Source: Haliovirga abyssi (GTDB lineage Bacteria > Fusobacteriota > Fusobacteriia > Fusobacteriales > Haliovirgaceae). Taken from it: DNA of 64,000 nt. A program made the position numbers and the translations under genes. Of this stretch, positions 37,951 through 45,548 are shown piece by piece. Numbering within the stretch: position 1 is the stretch's first letter; every line of letters starts with the position of its first letter. Below the pieces are notes generated by a model. That model saw only the letters and a list, made by a program, of their open reading frames with translations, did no database searches and was not told where the DNA came from. The stretch is taken from contig NZ_AP027059.1 of assembly GCF_030295325.1 (NCBI RefSeq), positions 930,001 through 994,000 of the forward strand, written 5' to 3'.

Positions 37951-39711
37951 ATGAAAAATCTTCAAGGGAAAAATATAAAATTATATAAAATGTTAAAAGA
38001 ACTAGATAATAGCTGTGAAGAAGTCGAAGTTATATCCACAAAAAATGGTGAATATACAGCTAAATTAAATGGGAAATTTCTTCATAGTAAATATAACCCA
38101 TATAAGGAAGCAGAAAAAGTAATTTCAAATTATTCTATTAAAGAGAAAAAAGTAGTTACACTATTTGGAATTGGATTTGGATATTATTTAGAAGAGATAT
38201 TAAAACATATAAAATCTGATACTAAAATATTTATTATAGAAGAGAATTTATGTTTATTAAAAAAGCTTTTTGAAATAAGAAATTTTGATAAGATGTTATT
38301 AAATGAAAATATATTTATATATCATACTTCACAAAAATTTGAATTTATATACAAGCTGGAAGAAAATTTAAAAGTTGGATTTGCGTTAGACTACGAGGTT
38401 ATAGTTCATAAAGTGGAGTCTGAATTTTATTCAAAAGAATATAATGAGTTTATATCTGAAATGAAAAATAGTTTAAGTAATAATTTAGTGAATACAGCTA
38501 CTATTTTTGAATTTTCTAAAATGTGGCAGAAAAATAGATTTATGAATTTAAAAAACTTTGCAAAATCTATACCTGCAATATCTCTTTTTAATGAACTTAA
38601 AAATATGCCAGCAGTAATTGTGGCTGCAGGACCTTCATTAGATAAAAATATTATGTATTTGAAATGGATAAAAAATAAAGCGTTAATAATCGCAGTAGGA
38701 ACAGTATTGAAAAAACTTTTAGCAGAAGGAATTGAGCCTGATATAATTGTTTCAGTAGATGGTGGAGAACCAAATTGGGAACATTTTAGTAGAATAGATT
38801 ATGAAGAGATACCATTAGCATATGAGCCAATGTTAAATCCTAAAATTTCTTCTAAACATAAAGGAATAAAAGTAGGGTTTGTTACCCAAGATGTGGTGAG
38901 TGCTTGGGCAGAAAAAATATTAGGGGAAATGGGATTTGTAAAAAGTGGAGGAACAGTTGCAATTTCATCATATGATTTTGCAATAAAACTTGGTTGTAAT
39001 CCAATAATTTTATTAGGGCAAGATTTGGCTTATAGTGGTGGAAAATCACATGTATCTTCTACAGTATATGAAAATGATGAAGTGAAAGAAGAGAGCGAAG
39101 ACATTCATCAAATGGAAGTTTTAGATATATTTAATGAAAAAATTTTAACAGATAGAAAATTTTTTACATTTAAGCAATATTTTGAAAGATTTATTGCAGG
39201 GGATAAAGCTGGAAATAATATGTTAAAAATTATTGATGCAACTGAAGGAGGAGCAAAAATATCAGGGACTGAAATAATGACATTAAAAGATGTATATTTC
39301 AAATATATAGCTGATAAAAATATAGATTTTAGAAAAATTTTAGAATCAAAAATAGATACTATTGATTTTAATGAGAGATTAAAAAAGATAGAAGATGGAA
39401 AAAAAGATTTAAAAAGCAAATTGATAAAATTTTTAAAAATTGTAGAAAAGGGGATAAAAGTAATAAATAAATTACAAAAAAATCCGAACAAAGTTTTTTC
39501 AGATAAATTAGATAAAATAGATATAGAATTAAAAAAAGAGTTAGAAGTTTCTTTTTTTATAACATATATTACTCAACCAATAATATCAACAGTTATAAAA
39601 GAAAAGGTTAATAATAAGGATTTGAACGATATATTAAAATCAAATTTAAAATTATATAAAGGGATTAAAGAGGCAGTTGAATATACTTTGGAGTGTTTGG
39701 GGGAAGAATAA
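37951..39711 (+). CDS. Maf-like DUF115 protein (motility accessory factor family)
   Basis: A 586-aa protein with the DUF115/MptE-like core: AVIVAAGPSLDKNIMYLK (about residue 215), KKLLAEGIEPDIIVSVDGGE, YEPMLNPK and AIKLGCNPIILLGQDLAYSGGKSH. The family includes flagellin-glycosylating Maf proteins of motile bacteria and 6-hydroxymethylpterin pyrophosphokinase relatives. The N-terminal 200 residues are less conserved. Maf function is consistent with the che genes in this window, but no flagellin gene is here. AGAGGAG precedes the ATG; the stop overlaps the next gene by one base. Confidence 0.82.
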   Translation: MKNLQGKNIKLYKMLKELDNSCEEVEVISTKNGEYTAKLNGKFLHSKYNPYKEAEKVISNYSIKEKKVVTLFGIGFGYYLEEILKHIKSDTKIFIIEENLCLLKKLFEIRNFDKMLLNENIFIYHTSQKFEFIYKLEENLKVGFALDYEVIVHKVESEFYSKEYNEFISEMKNSLSNNLVNTATIFEFSKMWQKNRFMNLKNFAKSIPAISLFNELKNMPAVIVAAGPSLDKNIMYLKWIKNKALIIAVGTVLKKLLAEGIEPDIIVSVDGGEPNWEHFSRIDYEEIPLAYEPMLNPKISSKHKGIKVGFVTQDVVSAWAEKILGEMGFVKSGGTVAISSYDFAIKLGCNPIILLGQDLAYSGGKSHVSSTVYENDEVKEESEDIHQMEVLDIFNEKILTDRKFFTFKQYFERFIAGDKAGNNMLKIIDATEGGAKISGTEIMTLKDVYFKYIADKNIDFRKILESKIDTIDFNERLKKIEDGKKDLKSKLIKFLKIVEKGIKVINKLQKNPNKVFSDKLDKIDIELKKELEVSFFITYITQPIISTVIKEKVNNKDLNDILKSNLKLYKGIKEAVEYTLECLGEE

Positions 39712-40085
39712 TGAATGAAAAGATATTAGTTGTAGATGATGAGCCATACATTAGGAAAATTCTAAAATATACTTTAGATAAATCAGGCTACATGGTTGAA
39801 GAATGTGAAGATGTATATGAGGCAGAAGAACTTTTAAAATCTAAAAATTATGATTTAATTTTAACAGATTTGATGATGCCAATAAAAAGTGGCTTAGATT
39901 TAGTTAGATTTGTAAGAAGTGAACTAAAATTAGATAAACAAAAAATTATAATATTATCAGCTAAAGGGATGGAAAACGATATTAAATTAGCTAAAGAATT
40001 AGAGGTGAGTTATTACATAATGAAACCTTTTGAAGTGGGAAGAATAATAAAAAAAATACGAATGGTTTTAGATGGAGAGATATAA
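39711..40085 (+). CDS. Single-domain response regulator (receiver only)
   Basis: A 124-aa CheY-like receiver. Acidic pair Asp9-Asp10, phospho-acceptor Asp53 in LTDLMMP, switch Ser83 in ILSAKG and Lys105 in IMKPFE are all present, so phosphorylation is plausible. There is no output domain. An upstream in-frame ATG at 39693 lies within the Maf-like gene; the ATG at 39711 overlaps that gene's stop codon. Its own stop overlaps the PabC-like start, so it is translated between two metabolic or cell-surface genes. The partner kinase is unknown; the orphan kinase at 22735 is one candidate. Confidence 0.93.
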   Translation: MNEKILVVDDEPYIRKILKYTLDKSGYMVEECEDVYEAEELLKSKNYDLILTDLMMPIKSGLDLVRFVRSELKLDKQKIIILSAKGMENDIKLAKELEVSYYIMKPFEVGRIIKKIRMVLDGEI

Positions 40086-40864
40086 TGATATATTTAAATG
40101 GAAAGATTGAAGAAGAATCCAAAATATTAAAAGCTATTGAATATGGGTATGGGTTATTTGAAACAATAGGTGGCAAAGGAGAAAAATTATATTTTTTTGA
40201 AGAACATTTTAATAGATTGAAGAATGGAATTAATAGAATAGGGTTAAATTTGAAATATGATATTGAATATCTGTATAATATAGTCGAAGATTTGATTATG
40301 TTAGAAAATATAGAAAAAGATGAAGAATTTAAAGTTAAGGTTATTGTAGCAGAAGATCTATTTTACGTTTCTTTAAATAAAATTAAACTTAGAGAAGAAA
40401 AAAATGGTATTAAAGTTGGATTAATTAAAAGTTATTTTCAAAATGAATTGGGATTTTTGAAAAGTTTAAACTATATGAATAATATTTTGGCTAGAAAAGA
40501 GTTGAAAAAAAACAGTTATTATGAAGGTGTTTTTATTAATAGAAATCGACATATAACAGAAGGTACAATTAGCAATATATTTTTCATAAAAGAAGATAAA
40601 ATTTTTACACCTAGCTTAGATTTAAATATATTAAATGGAATAATTAGAAGCAAAATTATTGAAATATCCAAATTAAATAATATTAAAATTGAAGAAGGGC
40701 ATTATTATTATGATGAATTATTAGAGGCAGATTCGATATTTTTTACTAATTCTTTAATGAAAAATGGTTTGTTATGGGTTAAAGAGATAGATAATAAATT
40801 AAAGCAAAAACATGAGTTTATAACTAAAATTGAAAATGAATATAAAAAAATATTGCAAAAATGA
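40085..40864 (+). CDS. Class IV aminotransferase, aminodeoxychorismate lyase-like
   Basis: A PLP enzyme of 259 aa. GYGLFETIGG near the N-terminus, KSLNYMNNILARKELKK with the PLP lysine, and ITEGTISNIFFIKEDKIFTPSL are the class IV signatures. PabC (4-amino-4-deoxychorismate lyase for folate) is favoured because chorismate-amination subunits occur 3 kb downstream; a D-amino acid or branched-chain aminotransferase is the alternative. It overlaps the receiver gene by one base and the PBP gene by four. Confidence 0.75.
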   Translation: MIYLNGKIEEESKILKAIEYGYGLFETIGGKGEKLYFFEEHFNRLKNGINRIGLNLKYDIEYLYNIVEDLIMLENIEKDEEFKVKVIVAEDLFYVSLNKIKLREEKNGIKVGLIKSYFQNELGFLKSLNYMNNILARKELKKNSYYEGVFINRNRHITEGTISNIFFIKEDKIFTPSLDLNILNGIIRSKIIEISKLNNIKIEEGHYYYDELLEADSIFFTNSLMKNGLLWVKEIDNKLKQKHEFITKIENEYKKILQK

Positions 40865-42828
40865 AAGAGGTGTTTAAAATAAGTCTGAAAATAACTTTAA
40901 AGTCGAAAGTTATAATTATATATATTATAATTATAATAGCTTTTATTGTAGCAATTTATCAACTTTCGATGATACAAATTTTTAACAATAAATTTTGGAA
41001 AAAAGAGGCTTATAACCAATATTATCAAAACGGAACTCCAATTGGGCATAGAGGGAAAATAGAAACATTAAATGGAGAAGAAATTGCATATGATATACCA
41101 ATGTATCAAATTATATTGGATCCAACACAAATAGAAAATGGGAAAGAAGAAAAAGCCTCAGCTATTTTGTCTGAAAATTTAAAATTAGATAAAAAGCAAA
41201 TCTTAAGAACTATATTAGATAAAAAAAGTAAAAAAAGTAAATATTATAAAGTTGGAAAATCAATTTCTGTAGAAACAGAATCAAAAATAAAAAAATTATT
41301 TATTAAAAATAAAATAAATGGATTTTTTGTAGGAGAAGATACAAAAAGAATATATCCAAATTTTTATATTTTTAATAGCATAACTGGATTTGTAGGCGGG
41401 GATAAAAAAGGAAAATATGGAATAGAAAAAATGTTTGATAAAAGATTAAAAGGAGCAAAAGGATTTTCAAGAGTATCTAAATTTAAAGAAAAATATAGTT
41501 TATCTTTTGGCGGAAAAGAGGAGTTTATAAGTCCAAAAGATGGACAGACAATAGTTTTAACAATTGATTATACAATGCAGCATATTTTATATGAAGAGAT
41601 GTATAAAATGTTTGAAGAAACAAAATCAAATTGGGCGGCAGGGGTTATTGTAGAAGCTAATACAGGAAAAATATTAGCAATGGTGTCTTTACCAGCAACA
41701 GACAATAAAGTATATATAAAAAATAATGTGATATATAATACTTATGAGCCAGGGTCAGTTTTTAAACCATTAATAATGGGAGCAGCATTAGATGAAGGGA
41801 TTGTTAAACCAGATGATATATTTTACTGTCCTGGTAAAATAAAAGTTTATGATCGTACAATTAAAGATCATGATAATTCAACAATAGGATATCTTACATT
41901 AAAAAAGATTATATCTAAATCTAGTAATGTAGGAATGGTTCAGATTGGCGAAAGATTTAGCAAAACCTCTTTTAATAATTGGCTACATAGGTATGGATTT
42001 GGTGCTCCAACAGGAATAAAATTATTCAAAGAAAGTTCATTGAAAATAGGAAATCCTAAAAAATGGAGTGGAGTAAAAATACCTACTATGAGTTTTGGGC
42101 AAGGGATTGCAGTTACTCCAATACAATTAGCAATGGCACTTACATCTGTTGTAAATGGTGGTATATTATATAAGCCCAGAATAGTAGAGCGAATAGAAGA
42201 TGGAGATATTATTTTTGATAATAATAAACCAGAAATAAGAAACAGAACTATTTCAAAAGAAACATCTGAATTAATAAAAACATATTTAAGAGATGTAGTA
42301 GAAAATGGGACTGGAAAAAATGCTAAAATAGAAGGATATGATATTGGTGGAAAAACAGGTACATCTCAAAAAGCTGAAAATGGAAAATATGGTAAAGGAA
42401 AGTATACAGCATCTTTTGTAGGAGTATTACCATTAAAAAAACCTAAATATGTAGCTTTAGTTGTTTATGATGAACCAAAAGGTAAAAAAATATATGGTGG
42501 GCAAATAGCAGCCCCTGTTATAAAAAACGTATTTGAAAGAATAGCTAAATATAAAGATATTTTACCAAATAATTTAGAAACTAAAACAGTTATACTAAAC
42601 GGAGAGACAGCAATTGAAAATAGTGAGATAAAAGCAGACAATAGTAATATAAAGAATTATATGCCAAATTTAATTGGTAAAACTAAAAGAGAAGCTTTAG
42701 GTGAAATAAGTAATATAACTCAAAATGTAGAAATAGAAGGAGAAGGAAAAATAACTTTTCAGAGTCCTAAACCAGGAACACCTAAAAATAAAATTGATAA
42801 GGTTTACTTGAAATTTCAGGAAAAATAA
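40861..42828 (+). CDS. Class B penicillin-binding protein with C-terminal PASTA-like domain
   Basis: A peptidoglycan transpeptidase of 655 aa with one N-terminal membrane helix (about residues 17-37), a pedestal domain and the transpeptidase domain: SxxK in YEPGSVFKPLI, SxN in SKSSNVGMVQ and KTG in GGKTGTSQKA. The C-terminal ending (about 605-655, MPNLIGKTKREAL...SPKPGTPK) looks like one PASTA repeat, as in FtsI/SpoVD-type proteins. It is outside a division gene cluster. The start overlaps the PabC-like stop (ATGA). The 377-bp gap that follows is filled by repeats. Confidence 0.92.
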   Translation: MKEVFKISLKITLKSKVIIIYIIIIIAFIVAIYQLSMIQIFNNKFWKKEAYNQYYQNGTPIGHRGKIETLNGEEIAYDIPMYQIILDPTQIENGKEEKASAILSENLKLDKKQILRTILDKKSKKSKYYKVGKSISVETESKIKKLFIKNKINGFFVGEDTKRIYPNFYIFNSITGFVGGDKKGKYGIEKMFDKRLKGAKGFSRVSKFKEKYSLSFGGKEEFISPKDGQTIVLTIDYTMQHILYEEMYKMFEETKSNWAAGVIVEANTGKILAMVSLPATDNKVYIKNNVIYNTYEPGSVFKPLIMGAALDEGIVKPDDIFYCPGKIKVYDRTIKDHDNSTIGYLTLKKIISKSSNVGMVQIGERFSKTSFNNWLHRYGFGAPTGIKLFKESSLKIGNPKKWSGVKIPTMSFGQGIAVTPIQLAMALTSVVNGGILYKPRIVERIEDGDIIFDNNKPEIRNRTISKETSELIKTYLRDVVENGTGKNAKIEGYDIGGKTGTSQKAENGKYGKGKYTASFVGVLPLKKPKYVALVVYDEPKGKKIYGGQIAAPVIKNVFERIAKYKDILPNNLETKTVILNGETAIENSEIKADNSNIKNYMPNLIGKTKREALGEISNITQNVEIEGEGKITFQSPKPGTPKNKIDKVYLKFQEK

Positions 42829-42845
42829 TTAACTGAAAGTTATAT

Positions 42846-43046
42846 AGGAATGGCTTAAAAATAACATTCCCATTTTGTTTTAAAATACGCAATGTTTTAG
42901 GAATGATTTAAAAACAACCTTTTTATTTTGTTTTAAAATACGCAATGGTTCAAGCGTTTTTATAACAAAAGATATAAAATTATTTTTAAACATTCTTTAA
43001 GCGTTTTTATAAAAAAATATGAGAACATTATTTTTTAAACGTTCCA
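42846..43046. repeat. Family B 50-bp repeat array, inverse of the 22.5-kb array
   Basis: Four units. Two read GGAATGGCTTAAAAATAACATTCC / ATTTTGTTTTAAAATACGCAAT (42846-42892, 42899-42946), then two in the opposite sense begin AAGCGTTTTTATAACAAAA (about 42947-43046). The first unit is nearly the exact reverse complement of 22668-22717. The array can fold into a long hairpin. Confidence 0.88.
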
Positions 43047-43081
43047 TAGTAAAAAAACTTTTAAATTAGAAATAATTGTGA

Positions 43082-43087
43082 TATAAT
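43082..43087 (+). promoter_or_regulatory. Extended -10 promoter upstream of the trpE-like gene
   Basis: TGATATAAT at 43079-43087, with a weak -35 region (TTTTAA) 17 bp upstream. The local sequence GTGATATAATT is the same as at the thyX promoter. Confidence 0.5.
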
Positions 43088-43095
43088 TAATTATG

Positions 43096-43192
43096 AATAT
43101 CTTAAAAAGAATCTTCCTATTTTGTTATAAAATATGCAAATAATTAGCTGTTTTTATAAAAAAATATGAGAAACCTATTTTTGTTACTTAGG
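43096..43192. repeat. Family B repeat: an inverted pair in the trpE-like leader
   Basis: ATCTTAAAAAGAATC...TTTTGTTATAAAATATGCAA (43096-43140) faces GCTGTTTTTATAAAAAAATA...CCTATTTTTGTTAC (about 43146-43188). It lies between the promoter and the ribosome binding site of the trpE-like gene. Confidence 0.7.
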
Positions 43193-43205
43193 AGATAATA
43201 AAATA

Positions 43206-44594
43206 ATGAAAGAATTAGGAATATATGATTTAAATATAGTAGAATTTTATAAAAAAAACATAAAATCTTTTAATAAAGAATTTGTGATATTAGATTCTCC
43301 AAGTGCAGATAAATTGTCAAATTTTTCTTATATAGTTGGTGAATTTAAAAGTAAAATAATAATAAAAGATAACAAAATATTTGTTGATAATATAGAAATA
43401 ATTGAAGGAGATATATTTGATGTTTTGAGAAAAATAAAATCAGAAAATATGAACTGTGTAGAAAACATAGAGTTTTTAAATAATGTTTTTACAGGTGGAT
43501 ATATATCTATTATTTCTTATGAATTTAATAAATATATAGAGGATATAGATATAACTACAATAGATGATCTGAAATTACCAGATGCTATTTTTGTAATACC
43601 ACAGTTAATTATTATAAGAGATGAAAAGAAAAATAAATTTTATGAAATAAATTTTACAAAAGAAAAATTCGATTGGGATTTTAATTTTAAGAACAAAAAA
43701 AAATTAAAAACAGAATTAGAAGATATTGATTATAAAAAATTAAAAAGCTATAATGTCAATATGGAAAAAAATAAATTTTATAATATTGTAAAAAAAGCGA
43801 AAGAGTATATTAAGGCAGGCGATATATTTCAAGTAAATTTGAGTCAAAGATTTTCTTGTGATATAGAGTCAAAAGATCAATTTAAATTATATGAGATTTT
43901 AAGAGATATAAATCCATCACCTTTTGCTTCATTTGCAAAATTTAAAGAGTTTACATTGATAAGTCAATCACCAGAAAGATTAATTAGTTTAAATGGTGAT
44001 AAAGTAGAAACTAGGCCAATTGCAGGCACAAGAAGAAAAGAAGATAATACAGAAGCAATAATGGAATCGGAATTAATAATGAGTGAAAAAGAGAGAGCAG
44101 AACATATTATGCTTGTAGATTTAGAAAGAAATGATATAGGTAGAGTCTGTGAATATGGAACTGTTAAAGTTGATGAATTAATGGAAATTGAAAAATATTC
44201 ACATGTAATGCATATTGTTTCTAATGTTATAGGTAAATTAAATAAAAAATATGATGAATTTGATTTGTTAAAGGCAGTTTTTCCAGGAGGGACAATTACA
44301 GGAGCTCCTAAAATAAGATGTATGGAAATAATAAATGAATTAGAGCCAACAAGAAGGAGTTTTTATACAGGAAGTATTGGCTATATAGGGTTTAATAAAA
44401 TTATGGATTTAAATATAATAATTAGAAGCTTTATTAAGAAAAATAAAAATATCTTTTTTCAAGTAGGCGCAGGGATAGTATATGACTCTATTCCAGAGAG
44501 GGAATATAAAGAAACAATAAATAAAGCAAGAGCAATGATTGTATCATTTGAAACGTTAATAAACCAAAATAAAATAAGAGGTGATGAAGAATGA
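43206..44594 (+). CDS. Anthranilate/aminodeoxychorismate synthase component I
   Basis: A chorismate-binding enzyme of 462 aa that takes ammonia from the amidotransferase encoded 0.4 kb downstream. Visible motifs: AKEYIKAGDIFQVNLSQRF, SPERLI, PIAGTRRKED, ERAEHIMLVDLERNDIGRV, FPGGTITGAPKIRCMEII and GSIGYIG. PIAGT is the TrpE form (PabB of E. coli has PIKGT), pointing to anthranilate synthase. However, many single TrpE/PabB proteins are ambiguous, and a PabC-like gene is nearby. trpD is at 51.7 kb. GGAG is 11 bases before the ATG. Confidence 0.82.
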   Translation: MKELGIYDLNIVEFYKKNIKSFNKEFVILDSPSADKLSNFSYIVGEFKSKIIIKDNKIFVDNIEIIEGDIFDVLRKIKSENMNCVENIEFLNNVFTGGYISIISYEFNKYIEDIDITTIDDLKLPDAIFVIPQLIIIRDEKKNKFYEINFTKEKFDWDFNFKNKKKLKTELEDIDYKKLKSYNVNMEKNKFYNIVKKAKEYIKAGDIFQVNLSQRFSCDIESKDQFKLYEILRDINPSPFASFAKFKEFTLISQSPERLISLNGDKVETRPIAGTRRKEDNTEAIMESELIMSEKERAEHIMLVDLERNDIGRVCEYGTVKVDELMEIEKYSHVMHIVSNVIGKLNKKYDEFDLLKAVFPGGTITGAPKIRCMEIINELEPTRRSFYTGSIGYIGFNKIMDLNIIIRSFIKKNKNIFFQVGAGIVYDSIPEREYKETINKARAMIVSFETLINQNKIRGDEE

Positions 44595-44992
44595 TGGCAA
44601 AAGGGAAAATTTTTTATTTAGATGATGAACCTGAGCTTTTGGAATTTGTAGAATTTGTATTAAAAAGATATAAATATGATGTAATAGTAAAAGAAAAATG
44701 GGATGATAAATATTTAGATGAATTAGAAGATGTAGATATGATAATATTAGATATAATGTTTCCAGAAGGGCAACCTGATGGCTATGAAGTATGTAGAAGA
44801 ATAAAAGGAATTGAAAAATTAGGGAATATACCAATTTATATGTTTTCAGCAAAAGCATTTTCTGAAGATAAAGAAGAAGCTTTAGAAAATGGTGCAGATG
44901 GTTTTATAGAAAAACCTGTTCCAATAGATAATTTAGTTAAGTTAGTCGAAAAAGTTGTAGAGGAGAAAAAGAAAAATGATTTTATTGATTGA
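44591..44992 (+). CDS. Single-domain response regulator within the chorismate amination operon
   Basis: A 133-aa receiver-only protein. Asp11-Asp12, phospho-acceptor Asp54 in LDIMFPEG, Ser86 in FSAKAF and Lys108 in IEKPV are present. It has a short acidic/basic tail (residues 115-133). The start is inside the last codons of the component I gene (ATG at 44591 or 44594), and the end overlaps the amidotransferase gene by 17 bp, so translation of the three is coupled. It has no output domain. A receiver separating the two subunits of one enzyme is unusual. Confidence 0.92.
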   Translation: MMAKGKIFYLDDEPELLEFVEFVLKRYKYDVIVKEKWDDKYLDELEDVDMIILDIMFPEGQPDGYEVCRRIKGIEKLGNIPIYMFSAKAFSEDKEEALENGADGFIEKPVPIDNLVKLVEKVVEEKKKNDFID

Positions 44993-45548
44993 TAATTATG
45001 ATTCTTTTACTTACAATATAGTACAATATTTGGGAATGTTAGGAGAAGATGTAAAAGTATATAGAAATGATAAAATATCTATTGAAGAAATAGAAAAAAT
45101 AAAACCAGAAGCAATAGTAATATCGCCTGGACCTTGTACTCCAAATGAAGCAGGAATATCATTAGAAGTTGTAAAACAATTAAAAGGAAAATATCCAATT
45201 TTTGGAGTATGTCTTGGGCATCAAACGATTGGCCAAGCTTTTGGTGCAGAAATAATTAGAGCATCGAGAATAATGCATGGTAAAATTTCAAAAATAAATC
45301 ATTTAGATAAAGGTGTTTTTAATGGTTTGAAAAATCCAATTGAGGCTACTAGATATCATTCTTTAATTATAAAAAATGGAACTTTACCTGATGAAGTAGA
45401 AGTTACTGCATGGACTAAAGAAGATGAAATAATGGCAATAAAACATAAAAAATATTTAATAGAAGGAGTTCAATTTCATCCAGAATCTATTTTAACTGAG
45501 GATGGATTAAAAATGTTAGAGAACTTCATGAAGGAAGTTAGAAAATAG
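44976..45548 (+). CDS. Anthranilate/ADC synthase glutamine amidotransferase (component II)
   Basis: Releases ammonia from glutamine for the component I subunit. The 190-aa class I GATase begins ILLIDNYDSFTYNI and has SPGPCTPNEAG, the nucleophile in FGVCLGHQTIGQAFGA (Cys about 79) and the His/Glu pair in VQFHPESILTEDG. The same subunit may serve both tryptophan (TrpG) and folate (PabA) synthesis, as in Bacillus. The start lies within the receiver gene, after GTAGAGGAG. priA begins at the base after its stop codon. Confidence 0.92.
   Translation: MILLIDNYDSFTYNIVQYLGMLGEDVKVYRNDKISIEEIEKIKPEAIVISPGPCTPNEAGISLEVVKQLKGKYPIFGVCLGHQTIGQAFGAEIIRASRIMHGKISKINHLDKGVFNGLKNPIEATRYHSLIIKNGTLPDEVEVTAWTKEDEIMAIKHKKYLIEGVQFHPESILTEDGLKMLENFMKEVRK

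Noticed and set aside
43077-43087. Rex operator (TTGTGA half-site) before the trpE-like gene
   Set aside because: Only one half-site is present and it coincides with the extended -10 promoter, so there is no palindrome.
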